NCBI RefSeq assembly: GCF_036227605.1
Contig: NZ_CP109487.1
Coordinates: 4,290,001 to 4,354,000 of the forward strand
Length of the DNA: 64,000 nt
Direction of reading: 5' to 3'
DNA from: Streptomyces sp. NBC_01439
Lineage (GTDB): Bacteria; Actinomycetota; Actinomycetes; Streptomycetales; Streptomycetaceae
Shown here: positions 27,976 through 36,098 of the stretch, in pieces
Position numbering within the stretch: position 1 is the first letter of the stretch
How the letters are laid out: the number at the start of each line of letters is the position of its first letter
The notes under the pieces: model-generated
What the model saw: the letters and a program-made list of their open reading frames with translations, nothing else
What the model was told of the DNA's origin: nothing
Database searches by the model: none
Program-made: the position numbers and the translations under genes

Positions 27976-29375
27976 GCGGGCTCAGCCACCGCAAGGACGT
28001 CCAGTTCCTGGAGGAGTGCAACCCGGCGCTGGTGGAACGCAACGCCGCCGAGTTCAAGCGCTTGCGCGATCTGCTCGTTCAGGTCGAGGAGCCCGCCCGG
28101 CGCGCCGAGACCGGTACGGAGTGGCACAGCGACGGCAGCCACGCCTTCACCGCGCGCCTGTCCGAGGCGCGGCAGCTCGTGCAGCACATCGCCGAGGGCT
28201 ACGACAAGGCCGCGAGCGCCCTGCACGCGTACGCGGCGGCCCTGACCACCGCCAAGTCCCACTACGCGAACGGCAAGGGCTCCGAACGCAAGCTCGCCGC
28301 CCTGATCGCCACGAAGGGCACCGCGATCACCCGCACGGCCCAGGAGGCGGAGCCGATGTGCCAGTGGGAGGACATGCGGGCGACGACCGGGTTCCTCGAC
28401 GGTCTCGCCGAGCTCACGATGGACGTGGACGACATCCGTGACGAGGCGAACCGCCTCCACGACGACGCGGGCGGCAACTTCCAGCTGGCGAAGACCACCG
28501 AGCAGGAGGCGCGCGCCTCCTGCGTCCACGCGCTGAAGCAGGCGTACGAACTGCTGCCCGAGTTCCGGCTGAAGGGCGGTGCGAGCGGGGTCGACCTCTA
28601 CGCGGCCATGGCAGACATGCGCCGCGAGGCGGCGCAGGCCCGCACCAACCCCCTGACCCGTCTACCGGGCAGCGGCCCGAAGAAGGACATGACCGGCCCC
28701 GTGGGGCCGGACACCCCGATCTCCCCGCAGCTGCGCGACATCCGGGTGCGGGTCGCCGGGCTGCCGGGGGACGCCGCCGACAACTATTGGATCCCGCTGG
28801 TCTCGGACGGCCAGCACGCCGACTGGATCTCCCAGAACAAGGAGGTCCTGCGGGCGGCGGCCAAGAACGCCGGGCTGCCGGAAGAGCTGGTCGCGGGCGT
28901 GGCCTGGCAGGAGATCGGCGGCTACCAGCCCGGGCTGCTGGACGACGTGACCGGCACGATCCGCGAACAGGCCGCGGCCCCGTGGGGGCTGAGCCCGGTC
29001 GCCCCCGAGAACCTTCCGTGGCGGCTCGGCGGGAAGCTGGACGAGACCTCGTACGGGCCGATCGCCATCCAGCTCCGGCGCGGCGCCGAAGTGCTCGGCT
29101 ACGACCCGGCGAACCTCACCGACCACCAGCGGACCCTGGTGGAAGAGGCGCTCCAGGACCCCAAGCAGAATGCCTTCATAGCGGCCGGTTTCCTGGCCCA
29201 GATCAAGGCGGAGAGCGGTCTCGCCGACGTGCCGGCCGATCAGATGACGGAGGCCCAGATGCGGGAGATCGCCGCCCGCTACAACGGAGGTCCCTACTGG
29301 GACCTCCCCAAGGCCCAGGGCTACGGTGACCGGTTCGTCGGGAACCTCGCCCAAGCGAAGGACGCAATGCGATGA
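27972..29375 (+). CDS. Helical N-terminus fused to lysozyme/transglycosylase-like C-terminal domain
   Basis: A 467-residue protein. Residues 1-210 are long helices similar in style to WXG100/LXG-type export domains. Residues about 260-467 resemble a lysozyme-like/lytic transglycosylase domain: AAKNAGLPEELVAGVAWQEIGGYQPGLLDD, with a candidate catalytic Glu in WQE, GPIAIQLRRG and AARYNGGPYWD. No signal peptide. If exported (for example by an ESX/type VII route) it could cut peptidoglycan; that is inferred. It begins by GTGA overlap and ends by ATGA overlap with its neighbours. Confidence 0.75.
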   Translation: MSGLSHRKDVQFLEECNPALVERNAAEFKRLRDLLVQVEEPARRAETGTEWHSDGSHAFTARLSEARQLVQHIAEGYDKAASALHAYAAALTTAKSHYANGKGSERKLAALIATKGTAITRTAQEAEPMCQWEDMRATTGFLDGLAELTMDVDDIRDEANRLHDDAGGNFQLAKTTEQEARASCVHALKQAYELLPEFRLKGGASGVDLYAAMADMRREAAQARTNPLTRLPGSGPKKDMTGPVGPDTPISPQLRDIRVRVAGLPGDAADNYWIPLVSDGQHADWISQNKEVLRAAAKNAGLPEELVAGVAWQEIGGYQPGLLDDVTGTIREQAAAPWGLSPVAPENLPWRLGGKLDETSYGPIAIQLRRGAEVLGYDPANLTDHQRTLVEEALQDPKQNAFIAAGFLAQIKAESGLADVPADQMTEAQMREIAARYNGGPYWDLPKAQGYGDRFVGNLAQAKDAMR

Positions 29376-29692
29376 CGTACCCCCGTGAGGGCATCGACCT
29401 GCCCGAGGACCAGGGCTGCCTGCGGTGGGTACTGGGCGTTCCGCTCGGGATCATCCACCTGCTCAACGGTGCTGCCGTGTTCGGGGCCCTGTTCGCCGGG
29501 CCCCGGGGCGACTGGGACGACCAGGGCTACGAGAACGTCGGCGCGCTGTGCCTCGTCTCCGTGTCCCTGAGCGTGCTCGGCCTGCTCATCACCGCCGTAC
29601 CGAGCGTGCGCCGGGCCATGGGTCCGTGGTGGTTCGCGCCGCCCCTCCTCCTCGGGCTGACCGCGTTCCTGCGCGGCTCGACGCTCGGGTGA
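29372..29692 (+). CDS. Small membrane protein, sister copy A
   Basis: A 106-residue protein with about three membrane segments, starting by ATGA overlap with the preceding stop. It shares DLPED-GCL-WVLG-PL near the N-terminus and LLIT..P..RR.MG.WWFA near the C-terminus with the next gene, so the two are tandem duplicates. No known domain. Its place suggests service to the lysozyme-like protein, such as export or anchoring. Confidence 0.7.
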   Translation: MTYPREGIDLPEDQGCLRWVLGVPLGIIHLLNGAAVFGALFAGPRGDWDDQGYENVGALCLVSVSLSVLGLLITAVPSVRRAMGPWWFAPPLLLGLTAFLRGSTLG

Positions 29693-29699
29693 GGTCCGG

Positions 29700-30014
29700 A
29701 TGAGGCTCCCGCGCGAGACCATCGACCTGCCCGAGGACCGCGGCTGCTTGCAGTGGGTCCTCGGCATACCGCTCGCCCTCTCCTACGTCCCCGCGGTGTT
29801 CACCTGCTACGCCGCGCTGACGCTGCGGCCGGAGCCCGGTGACGGCCTGCTGCGCGAGGACGTCCGCTTCCTGTCCGGCTGCTGCCTGGTGCTGTGCCTC
29901 GTAGGACTCCTGATCACCATCACCCCGCTGTACCGGCGGACCATGGGCCGGTGGTGGTTCGCCCTGCCGTTCCTGCTGGCGACGGTCGCCTACGTGCGCG
30001 CGCAGACGGTCTGA
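29700..30014 (+). CDS. Small membrane protein, sister copy B
   Basis: A 104-residue membrane protein beginning 7 bases after copy A. It keeps the shared blocks (TIDLPEDRGCLQWVLGIPL; LLITITPLYRRTMGRWWFALPFLL) but has a different middle, so the duplication is old. Probably the last gene of the four-gene operon; the convergent SMI1/KNR4 gene ends 44 bases away. Confidence 0.7.
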   Translation: MRLPRETIDLPEDRGCLQWVLGIPLALSYVPAVFTCYAALTLRPEPGDGLLREDVRFLSGCCLVLCLVGLLITITPLYRRTMGRWWFALPFLLATVAYVRAQTV

Positions 30015-30057
30015 CCGGAGGACGGTCGCAGCTCCGCGCCCGTCGGCGCACGGCATG

Positions 30058-31962
30058 TCATCCGATGCTGATCACGGCGTAGCCCTCCCCGTTCGCCGGC
30101 GGCCGCCGCCACGAGCGGGTGGTGAACGTGTGCAGCCGTCCGACCGTCAGGGCGTGGCGCGGCAGTCGGACACCGAACTCGCCGGCCAAGGCCTCCATCA
30201 GCGACCGTCCCGCCCGGGCGCGGTCCTCCCGGGAGCCGAAGAACCGGTCCGGGTCCAGTGCCCCCGGTATCTCCCCGGTCCGGTGGACCTCGCCGTCCGT
30301 GTACGTGAACGCGTACTGCTCGGCTCCGTCCTGTGCCACGGACAGGTGGAAGAACGGGTCCCCGCGCCAGTCCCGCAGACCGTTCCACACGACCACCGCG
30401 CGCGTGTCCGCGCCGGTGGCCGCGGCAGCAGCCGGGGAGACGAACCGCTGCGGGTCGAAGTACGGAGGGTTGCCGTCGAAGGCGAAGCTCCACCGGGTAC
30501 CGGCCCGGCCGACCGCGACGTGGGCCTCGTCGTCGTAGGACGAGAACTCCCGCTGTCCGTTGATCTGCCGCAGGCGCGCTTCGTCGTTGGTCACGGGAGC
30601 GCCGAGGACTGCCCCGTCGCCGTCCGCGAGGCGTCCGGGAAGTTCCTCCGGCTCCACGCCTTCGACCAGGACGAACCGGTAGGACGTGAGGCTGCCGTGG
30701 GGGTCCAGGTCCGCGAGCCACGCCAGGCCGTCCGGGTCGAGGCCGGCGCTCGGGCTCGGCGCCGCACCCGACTGCCCGCCCCTGGGGGTCGACAGCAGCT
30801 CGCGGCCCCGCTCCGGGGTCAGCAGGGCGCCGAGCAGGGGGTCGGCCACCCACCCCAGCGGCGCCAGGAGGTCGGGGCCCGGCGGCTGCCACACCGGCAG
30901 GGCGTCCAGCAGCGTCCGCCACGCCCCGTCGGTGTCGCCCCACCGCGCCAGCTCCCGGGCCCGCTCGACCGCTTCCCCGAACGGTCCGGCCGCCGTGTAC
31001 CGGTACGTGCCGCCGCGCACCTGCTCCAGCGTCGCGTGCGCCTGCGCCAGGACGTCGTCGCCGGCTCCCCGCAGGTGGTACTCCAGCGTGGCGTCGTCCC
31101 TGTACGACTGGGCCGCGTGGTCGGCGACCAGTACCGGCAGCAGCTCGGGCGCGTACCGCGGGTCGATCACCACGTCCTCGAAGTACACCATGTAGTTCTG
31201 TCCCAGCAGGCGGCGCATCTGGTCACCCAGTCCACGGGCCCGCGGTCGGCCGTACTCCTTCGCCTCGGCCAGCTGACGCCCGGCGCGCTCCCACTCGCCG
31301 CGCAGCGCCTCCAGTCGGGCCTGCTCCATCAGGGCGTCCAGCTCGCGCGTCGTGTCGTTGGCGAACTCCGGCTCCCCGTTGACCGGACGGGCGTGCAGGC
31401 TGTGGAACTCCCGGTACATGTCCCGCATGAACTCGGCGAAGTTCGCGTGCCGCTCGGGTGCCTCGCCCCGCCAGCTCGCCCACGTGTAGACGGCCCACTC
31501 GCCGTCCTCGTCCACGTCCTCGGGGTCCAGGAGGACGTGGGTGATGTCGGACTCGACGTCGAGCTGGAGCCCGCGCCGCCAGATGTCCGCGTTCCGCCGC
31601 TCGTCGGGTCCGGCATCGTCGTCCAGGTACTCCTCGAACAAGTCCGCGAGCCCTGACTCGTTGTCGTGCCGACGCACGTCCGCGGTCCCCGCCAGCAGCC
31701 AGACGAACCCGCCGGCGTGCCGCCACCCGTCGCTGACTTCGAGGAACTCCCGGTACGACGGGGGCATCCGTCGGCCGAGGCGCTCCTCCAGGGCCGCGAT
31801 CCGCTCTTCGGACGCGGGCGGGAACCCCAGCCACCGATCCTGCCGGGCGGCTTCGTCCTCCTTGCTGAGTCCGGCGTCGTCGGGCAGGGAATCCGCCCAC
31901 TCCCCGCTCCAACGGAGCAGGAACGGGCGCCAGTCGAACGGTGTCGCATCCGTCTTGGTCAT
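30058..31962 (-). CDS. SMI1/KNR4 family protein, large
   Basis: A 634-residue protein. Residues about 45-190 fit a SMI1/KNR4 (SUKH) domain: IAALEERLGRRMPPSYREFLEVSDGWR, then FVWLLAGTADVRRHD. The rest includes helical segments and a C-terminal part with VVWNGLRDWRGDPFFHLSVAQDGAEQYAFTYTDGEVH. SUKH proteins often act as immunity proteins against polymorphic toxins. It is convergent with the lysozyme-like operon, so a protective or regulatory role there is possible but unproven. The length is far above the typical 150 residues. Confidence 0.78.
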   Translation of the reverse strand: MTKTDATPFDWRPFLLRWSGEWADSLPDDAGLSKEDEAARQDRWLGFPPASEERIAALEERLGRRMPPSYREFLEVSDGWRHAGGFVWLLAGTADVRRHDNESGLADLFEEYLDDDAGPDERRNADIWRRGLQLDVESDITHVLLDPEDVDEDGEWAVYTWASWRGEAPERHANFAEFMRDMYREFHSLHARPVNGEPEFANDTTRELDALMEQARLEALRGEWERAGRQLAEAKEYGRPRARGLGDQMRRLLGQNYMVYFEDVVIDPRYAPELLPVLVADHAAQSYRDDATLEYHLRGAGDDVLAQAHATLEQVRGGTYRYTAAGPFGEAVERARELARWGDTDGAWRTLLDALPVWQPPGPDLLAPLGWVADPLLGALLTPERGRELLSTPRGGQSGAAPSPSAGLDPDGLAWLADLDPHGSLTSYRFVLVEGVEPEELPGRLADGDGAVLGAPVTNDEARLRQINGQREFSSYDDEAHVAVGRAGTRWSFAFDGNPPYFDPQRFVSPAAAAATGADTRAVVVWNGLRDWRGDPFFHLSVAQDGAEQYAFTYTDGEVHRTGEIPGALDPDRFFGSREDRARAGRSLMEALAGEFGVRLPRHALTVGRLHTFTTRSWRRPPANGEGYAVISIG

Positions 31963-32010
31963 GCTCCCGATGCTGCCATCCGCCGCTGACAGTGCCCCCG
32001 AGCTGGCCGT

Positions 32011-32042
32011 CGCGGGAACGCGGGAACGCGGGAACGCGGGAA
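32011..32042. repeat. Four tandem copies of CGCGGGAA
   Basis: An exact 8-bp unit repeated four times immediately upstream of the SMI1/KNR4 gene and directly next to the symporter terminator. Likely slippage; no known iteron or binding function. Confidence 0.8.
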
Positions 32043-32043
32043 C

Positions 32044-32080
32044 GCCGCAGCCCCCGCCCGGTCGGGGCGGGGGCTGCGGC
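32044..32080 (-). terminator. Terminator of the symporter gene
   Basis: GCCGCAGCCCCCGCCC (32044-32059) pairs perfectly with GGGCGGGGGCTGCGGC (32065-32080), a 16-bp stem, 46 bases beyond the symporter stop. Strong intrinsic-type hairpin without an evident T-run. Confidence 0.7.
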
Positions 32081-32125
32081 AGGCGGTGTGCGGTGTGCGT
32101 GCGCGGTGTGCGTGTGCGGTGCGGG

Positions 32126-33439
32126 TCAGGCAGCGACCGCGACCGGCTCGGCGGCCGGGGCGGGCTCGTCCAGCGGGGAGGCCGAGGCGGAGGCGTAGGC
32201 CTCCTTGTCCAGGATCCCCTCGCGGGCCGCGACGATGACCGGGACCAGGGCCTGGCCGGCCACGTTGGTGGCGGTGCGCATCATGTCCAGGATCGGGTCG
32301 ATGGCCAGCAGCAGGCCGACGCCGGCGAGCGGCAAGCCCAGGGTGGACAGGGTCAGCGTCAGCATGACGGTGGCGCCCGTCAGACCGGCCGTGGCGGCGG
32401 AGCCGATGACCGAGACGAAGACGATGAGCAGGTACTCCTTGATGCCCAGCTGCACGTCGAAGATCTGCGCGATGAAGATGGCGGCGAGGGCCGGGTAGAT
32501 CGCGGCGCAGCCGTCCATCTTGGTGGTGGCGCCGAACGGGACGGCGAACGAGGCATATTCCTTCGGGACGCCGAGGCGCTCGGTGACCTTCTGGGTGACC
32601 GGCATGGTGCCGACCGAGGAGCGGGAGACGAAGGCCAGCTGGATGGCGGGCCAGGCGCCCTTGAAGAACTGGAGCGGACTGACCTTGGCGACCGTGGCGA
32701 GGAGCAGCGGGTAGACGCCGAACATCACGAGGGCGCAGCCGATGTAGATGTCGGCGGTGAAGGTCGCGTACTTGCCGATCAGGTCCCAGCCGTACGTGGC
32801 GATCGCGGTGCCGATGAGGCCGACGGTGCCGATCGGGGCGAGGCGGATGACCCACCACAGGGCCTTCTGGAGCAGTTCCAGGGCGGACTCGGCGAGGTCG
32901 AGGACCGGCTTCGCCTTGCCGCCCAGCTGGAGGGCGGCGATACCGGCGACGACGGCCAGGAAGACGATCTGAAGGACCTTCAGCTCGGTGAACGGCGTGA
33001 CGATGTCCGTCGGCACGATCCCGGTGAGGAAGTCGATCCAGGAGCCGGTCTTCTTCGGGTCTTTGCCGTCGGCCGCGGTGAGGCCGGTGCCGGAACCGGG
33101 GTCGGTCAGCAGGCCGATGGCGATGCCGATGCCGACCGCAATCAGCGAGGTGATCATGAACCAGAGGAGGGTGCGGGAGGCGAGGCGCGCCGCGTTGTTC
33201 ACCTTCCGCAGGTTGGTGATCGACACCAGGATCGCGAAGAAGACGAGCGGGGCGATGGCCAGCTTCAGCAGCTGGACGAAGAGGTCGCCGGTCTTCTCCA
33301 GCGTGGTGGCGAGCCAGCTGACGTCGTAGCTGCGGGCTATCCAGCCGAAGAGGACACCGAGGGCGAGACCGGCGACGATCTGGGCCCAGAAGGGGAATTT
33401 GAACGAGGCCTTGGCAGGGGCCTGGGGGGTCGCGGACAC
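32126..33439 (-). CDS. Dicarboxylate/amino acid:cation symporter (DAACS family)
   Basis: A 437-residue transporter with about eight membrane helices and the two family hairpins. Diagnostic blocks are SRSSVGTMPVTQKV (serine-rich HP1), FAVPFGATTKMDGCA (the normally NMDGT site, here KMDGC), and IDPILDMMRTATNVAG. GTG 33439 is preferred, as GGAGAG lies 6 bases upstream. The family takes up dicarboxylates, glutamate/aspartate, serine or cystine (TcyP type). A Cys-rich leader peptide gene lies upstream, which points towards a sulfur amino acid; this is inference. Confidence 0.87.
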   Translation of the reverse strand: MSATPQAPAKASFKFPFWAQIVAGLALGVLFGWIARSYDVSWLATTLEKTGDLFVQLLKLAIAPLVFFAILVSITNLRKVNNAARLASRTLLWFMITSLIAVGIGIAIGLLTDPGSGTGLTAADGKDPKKTGSWIDFLTGIVPTDIVTPFTELKVLQIVFLAVVAGIAALQLGGKAKPVLDLAESALELLQKALWWVIRLAPIGTVGLIGTAIATYGWDLIGKYATFTADIYIGCALVMFGVYPLLLATVAKVSPLQFFKGAWPAIQLAFVSRSSVGTMPVTQKVTERLGVPKEYASFAVPFGATTKMDGCAAIYPALAAIFIAQIFDVQLGIKEYLLIVFVSVIGSAATAGLTGATVMLTLTLSTLGLPLAGVGLLLAIDPILDMMRTATNVAGQALVPVIVAAREGILDKEAYASASASPLDEPAPAAEPVAVAA

Positions 33440-33501
33440 GGACACTCTCCGGAGGTGGCGCACGAAGACAGGGGGGGAAGTACTGCGGTGAAGCGGTGCG
33501 G

Positions 33502-33535
33502 CAGCAGCCAGAAGGGCCGGCCGGGACGGCTGCTG
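33502..33535 (-). promoter_or_regulatory. Hairpin between leader peptide and symporter (candidate attenuator)
   Basis: On the minus strand CAGCAGCC and GGCTGCTG form an 8-bp stem enclosing a GGCCGGCC palindrome, starting 13 bases after the leader-peptide stop and ending about 63 bases before the symporter start. The symporter ribosome-binding region itself (CTCCGGAG) is self-complementary. The arrangement suits coupling of leader translation to symporter expression. Confidence 0.5.
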
Positions 33536-33547
33536 TATCGATTCAGC

Positions 33548-33625
33548 TCAACAGCAACGGGCCGCGGGCGCGCGGCGGCAGAGGTCGACGTGCAGGCGCA
33601 TCGCGAGCGGAACGCTCGTGATCAT
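33548..33625 (-). CDS. Putative cysteine-responsive leader peptide
   Basis: A 25-codon frame, ATG 33625 to TGA 33548, encoding MITSVPLAMRLHVDLCRRAP followed by AARCC. It matches the actinobacterial leader-peptide style (MRLHVDLCRR core, terminal Cys-Cys) annotated upstream of sulfur-assimilation genes, where ribosome stalling at Cys codons is thought to control downstream expression. An upstream in-frame ATG at 33649 adds 8 codons. It lies 108 bases before the symporter start on the same strand, with a hairpin between. Confidence 0.65.
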   Translation of the reverse strand: MITSVPLAMRLHVDLCRRAPAARCC

Positions 33626-33642
33626 GGGGTGCGCAACTGTGG

Positions 33643-33654
33643 TCAACATGTTGA
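33643..33654. promoter_or_regulatory. Perfect 12-bp palindrome TCAACATGTTGA upstream of the leader gene
   Basis: A perfect palindrome located 18 bases before the leader ATG at 33625. The spot and symmetry suggest a repressor site for the leader-symporter transcript. The regulator is not known. It also contains the upstream candidate ATG. Confidence 0.4.
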
Positions 33655-33668
33655 ACACGCTAACACTC

Positions 33669-33691
33669 CCCCTTTGGGAATCTCAAAGGGG
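33669..33691. other. Inverted repeat CCCCTTTG / CAAAGGGG
   Basis: A perfect 8-bp inverted repeat with a 7-base loop in the gap between the DUF4229 gene and the leader. It could be a second operator or a weak hairpin; no T-run follows. Confidence 0.35.
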
Positions 33692-33744
33692 TGCTTTGAG
33701 ACAACGGCGCACGAGGCCCTCTTGCGCCGACCCGAAAAACACCA

Positions 33745-33786
33745 CCGCCCCAGCGGTTACGGGCGGTATACCCGGTGCTGGGGCGG
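33745..33786 (-). terminator. Terminator of the DUF4229 gene
   Basis: CCGCCCCAGC (33745-33754) pairs perfectly with GCTGGGGCGG (33777-33786) 30 bases beyond the DUF4229 stop. It separates that gene from the leader-symporter unit. Confidence 0.6.
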
Positions 33787-33815
33787 TTCGATGTGTGATG
33801 AAGCCAACTGCGGCG

Positions 33816-34127
33816 TTATGAGGTGACGCGCGCCGCGTCGTCAGCCTGGTCCTCCTGGCTGCGGTTCGCGGCGAGCCGCTCCTTCGCACCCGCGACGCGC
33901 CCGGAGATCTGCGTGGACATCTCGTCGCGCTGCTTGCGCAGGAGGACGAAGGAGAGCGGGGCGGAGATCACGATGGCGAGCAGCACGACCCAGGCGACGT
34001 TGGCCTCCCCGAGCCCTGCGGGCACCCAGCCGAGCCGGACGAGGCCCGCGACGGCCACGAGGCATCCGACGAAGATGCCCAGGCGCATCGCGGTGTAGCG
34101 GATCGTTGCGCTCGGCTTGAGGGACAC
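33816..34127 (-). CDS. DUF4229 membrane protein
   Basis: A 103-residue protein with two membrane helices (about residues 13-32 and 43-60) and a charged tail typical of DUF4229 (SFVLLRKQRDEMSTQISGRV; RLAANRSQEDQADD). GTG 34127 follows GAAGGGG. Conserved in streptomycetes near menaquinone genes; function unknown. Confidence 0.85.
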   Translation of the reverse strand: MSLKPSATIRYTAMRLGIFVGCLVAVAGLVRLGWVPAGLGEANVAWVVLLAIVISAPLSFVLLRKQRDEMSTQISGRVAGAKERLAANRSQEDQADDAARVTS

Positions 34128-34249
34128 GGTGACCCCTTCTCTCTCGTCGTGGTCTGCGGCGGCTGGTGCCCGTCCAGTGAAGCACGCCGGAACCCGCCCC
34201 CCGCCCTCCGGGGTCCGGCGGCGGGCCCGACGGCGGGCCCGGCCGCACG

Positions 34250-34774
34250 TCAGTGCAGCGGCAGCAGCATCGTGATGTCGTCGCGGTCGTCGCCCGGGGC
34301 CACCCGGACAGCGCCGGGGACGCGGCCGACCTCCTTGTAGCCGCAGGAGGCGTAGAAGTGCTCCAGGCCGAGACCGCCGCGGCAGCCGAGGCGGATCGCG
34401 TCGATGCCCTCGATGGAGCGGGCCGCGGCTTCGGTCCGGGCCATCAGCTCGCGCCCGCACCCCTTGCCCTGGTGCCGCGGATGGACCATCACCGTGTAGG
34501 CCCACAGCCAGTGGAGCTGGAGCCGGTGCGCGTTGAGGGCGAGGAACGCGGTCGCGGCGACCGCCCCGTCCCCGTCGTGCCCGACCAGCAGGCGGCAGCT
34601 CCCGTCGGCGACGCCGGCGAGGTGCCGGTCGAGCGAGGGGCGGATGTCGTCGGGGGTGACCGGGGGCACGAAGCCGACGGCGCCCCCCGCGTTGGAGACG
34701 TCGGCCCACAGCGTCAGGATCCCCTCGCGCAGGGAGGGGTCGACCACCGGATCCAGGGTGAAGGTAAGGGCCAT
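34250..34774 (-). CDS. GNAT family N-acetyltransferase
   Basis: A 174-residue GNAT protein. The acetyl-CoA motif HPRHQGKGCGRELM at about residues 98-111 fits the QxxGxG/A rule, followed by YASCGYKEVGRVPGA. Close relatives act on small molecules or antibiotics, but nothing here fixes a substrate. It lies between DUF4229 and mqnE on the same strand, after the mqnE terminator, so probably has its own promoter. Confidence 0.85.
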   Translation of the reverse strand: MALTFTLDPVVDPSLREGILTLWADVSNAGGAVGFVPPVTPDDIRPSLDRHLAGVADGSCRLLVGHDGDGAVAATAFLALNAHRLQLHWLWAYTVMVHPRHQGKGCGRELMARTEAAARSIEGIDAIRLGCRGGLGLEHFYASCGYKEVGRVPGAVRVAPGDDRDDITMLLPLH

Positions 34775-34807
34775 CGAGGAAGTTTATCTATTACTCGATC
34801 GGCTCGT

Positions 34808-34845
34808 CCAGAAAAAGCCGAACCCCGGCCCACGGGCCGGGGTTC
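34808..34845 (-). terminator. Intrinsic terminator of mqnE
   Basis: On the minus strand GAACCCCGGCC pairs with GGCCGGGGTTC over a CGTG loop, followed by GGCTTTTTCTGG. A textbook GC stem with a T-run, 30 bases past the mqnE stop. Confidence 0.85.
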
Positions 34846-34874
34846 CACTCACCTGGTACGGGTCGGACGAGGCG

Positions 34875-36038
34875 TCAGACGCGCATAGCCTGCGGGGTCT
34901 CGCGCAGGTTCGCGTCCGGGCCGGGGTACTCGCGGATGATCTCGTAGCGCGTGTTGCGCTCGACCGGGCGGAAGCCCGCTTCCCGGATCAGGTCCAGAAG
35001 ATCGTCACGGCCCAGCTTGTTGGGGGTGCCGTAGTTGTCCGCGTCGTGCGTGATCTTGTACTCGACGACCGAGCCGTCCATGTCGTCCGCGCCGTGCTGC
35101 AGCGCGAGCTGGGCGGTCTGCACGCCGTGCATCACCCAGAAGACCTTGACGTGCGGCACGTTGTCGAAGAGCAGTCGCGAGACGGCGAAGGTCTTCAGCG
35201 CCTCGGCGCCGGTCGCCATCGTCGTGCGCGCCTGGAGCTTGTTTCGCACCTTGCCGTCCTGCATGTCCACGAAGTCGTGCTGGTACCGCAGCGGGATGAA
35301 GACCTGGAAGCCGCCGGTCTCGTCCTGGAGCTCGCGCAGCCGCAGCACGTGGTCCACGCGGTGGCGCGGCTCCTCGATGTGCCCGTACAGCATGGTCGAG
35401 GGGGTCTTGAGACCCTTCTCGTGCGCGAGCCGGTGGATGCGCGACCAGTCCTCCCAGTGGGTGCGGTGGTCGACGATGTGCTGCCGGACCTCCCAGTCGA
35501 AGATCTCCGCGCCACCACCGGTGAGCGACTCCAGGCCGGCCTCGATCAGCTCGTCGAGGATGTCGGAGGCCGACATCCCCGAGATCGTCTCGAAGTGGTG
35601 GATCTCGGTCGCTGTGAACGCCTTCAGCGAGACGTTCGGCAGCGCCTTCTTCAGCTCGGAGAGCGAGCGCGGGTAGTAGCGCCACGGCAGGTTCGGGTGC
35701 AGACCGTTGACGATGTGCAGCTCGGTGAGGTTGTCGTTCTCCATGGCCTTGGCCAGGCGCACGGCCTCCTCGATGCGCATCGTGTACGCGTCCTTCTCGC
35801 CCGGCTTGCGCTGGAACGAGCAGTACGCGCACGAGGCGGTGCACACGTTCGTCATGTTGAGGTGCCGGTTGACGTTGAAGTGGACGACGTCACCGTTCTT
35901 GCGCGTGCGCACCTCGTGGGCGAGGCCACCGAGCCAGGCCAGGTCGTCCGACTCGTAGAGGGCGATGCCGTCCTCACGGGTCAGCCGCTCGCCGGAGCGG
36001 ACCTTCTCCTCCAGCTCACGCTTGAGCCCAGCGTCCAT
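34875..36038 (-). CDS. mqnE: Aminofutalosine synthase (radical SAM)
   Basis: A 387-residue radical SAM enzyme that joins the MqnA product to the adenosyl group of SAM, giving aminofutalosine. The cluster motif is CTASCAYC with cysteines 66, 70 and 73. Other blocks are HIVNGLHPNLPWRYYP, TEIHHFETISG and STMLYGHIEE. It differs clearly from the MqnC copy at 5.7-6.9 kb. ATG 36038 gives the family length. A terminator follows, and it lies directly downstream of the AsnC-type regulator on the same strand. Confidence 0.94.
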   Translation of the reverse strand: MDAGLKRELEEKVRSGERLTREDGIALYESDDLAWLGGLAHEVRTRKNGDVVHFNVNRHLNMTNVCTASCAYCSFQRKPGEKDAYTMRIEEAVRLAKAMENDNLTELHIVNGLHPNLPWRYYPRSLSELKKALPNVSLKAFTATEIHHFETISGMSASDILDELIEAGLESLTGGGAEIFDWEVRQHIVDHRTHWEDWSRIHRLAHEKGLKTPSTMLYGHIEEPRHRVDHVLRLRELQDETGGFQVFIPLRYQHDFVDMQDGKVRNKLQARTTMATGAEALKTFAVSRLLFDNVPHVKVFWVMHGVQTAQLALQHGADDMDGSVVEYKITHDADNYGTPNKLGRDDLLDLIREAGFRPVERNTRYEIIREYPGPDANLRETPQAMRV

Positions 36039-36098
36039 GTGCCGGTCGCCTCCTCTAGATGCCTCTGCCTGTCCTGCGAACCCTGGTCAACCGTACTC

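Noticed and set aside
32011..32042. Iteron-like replication repeats
   Set aside because: Only four 8-bp copies, no replication gene, no AT-rich stretch. Simple slippage is enough.
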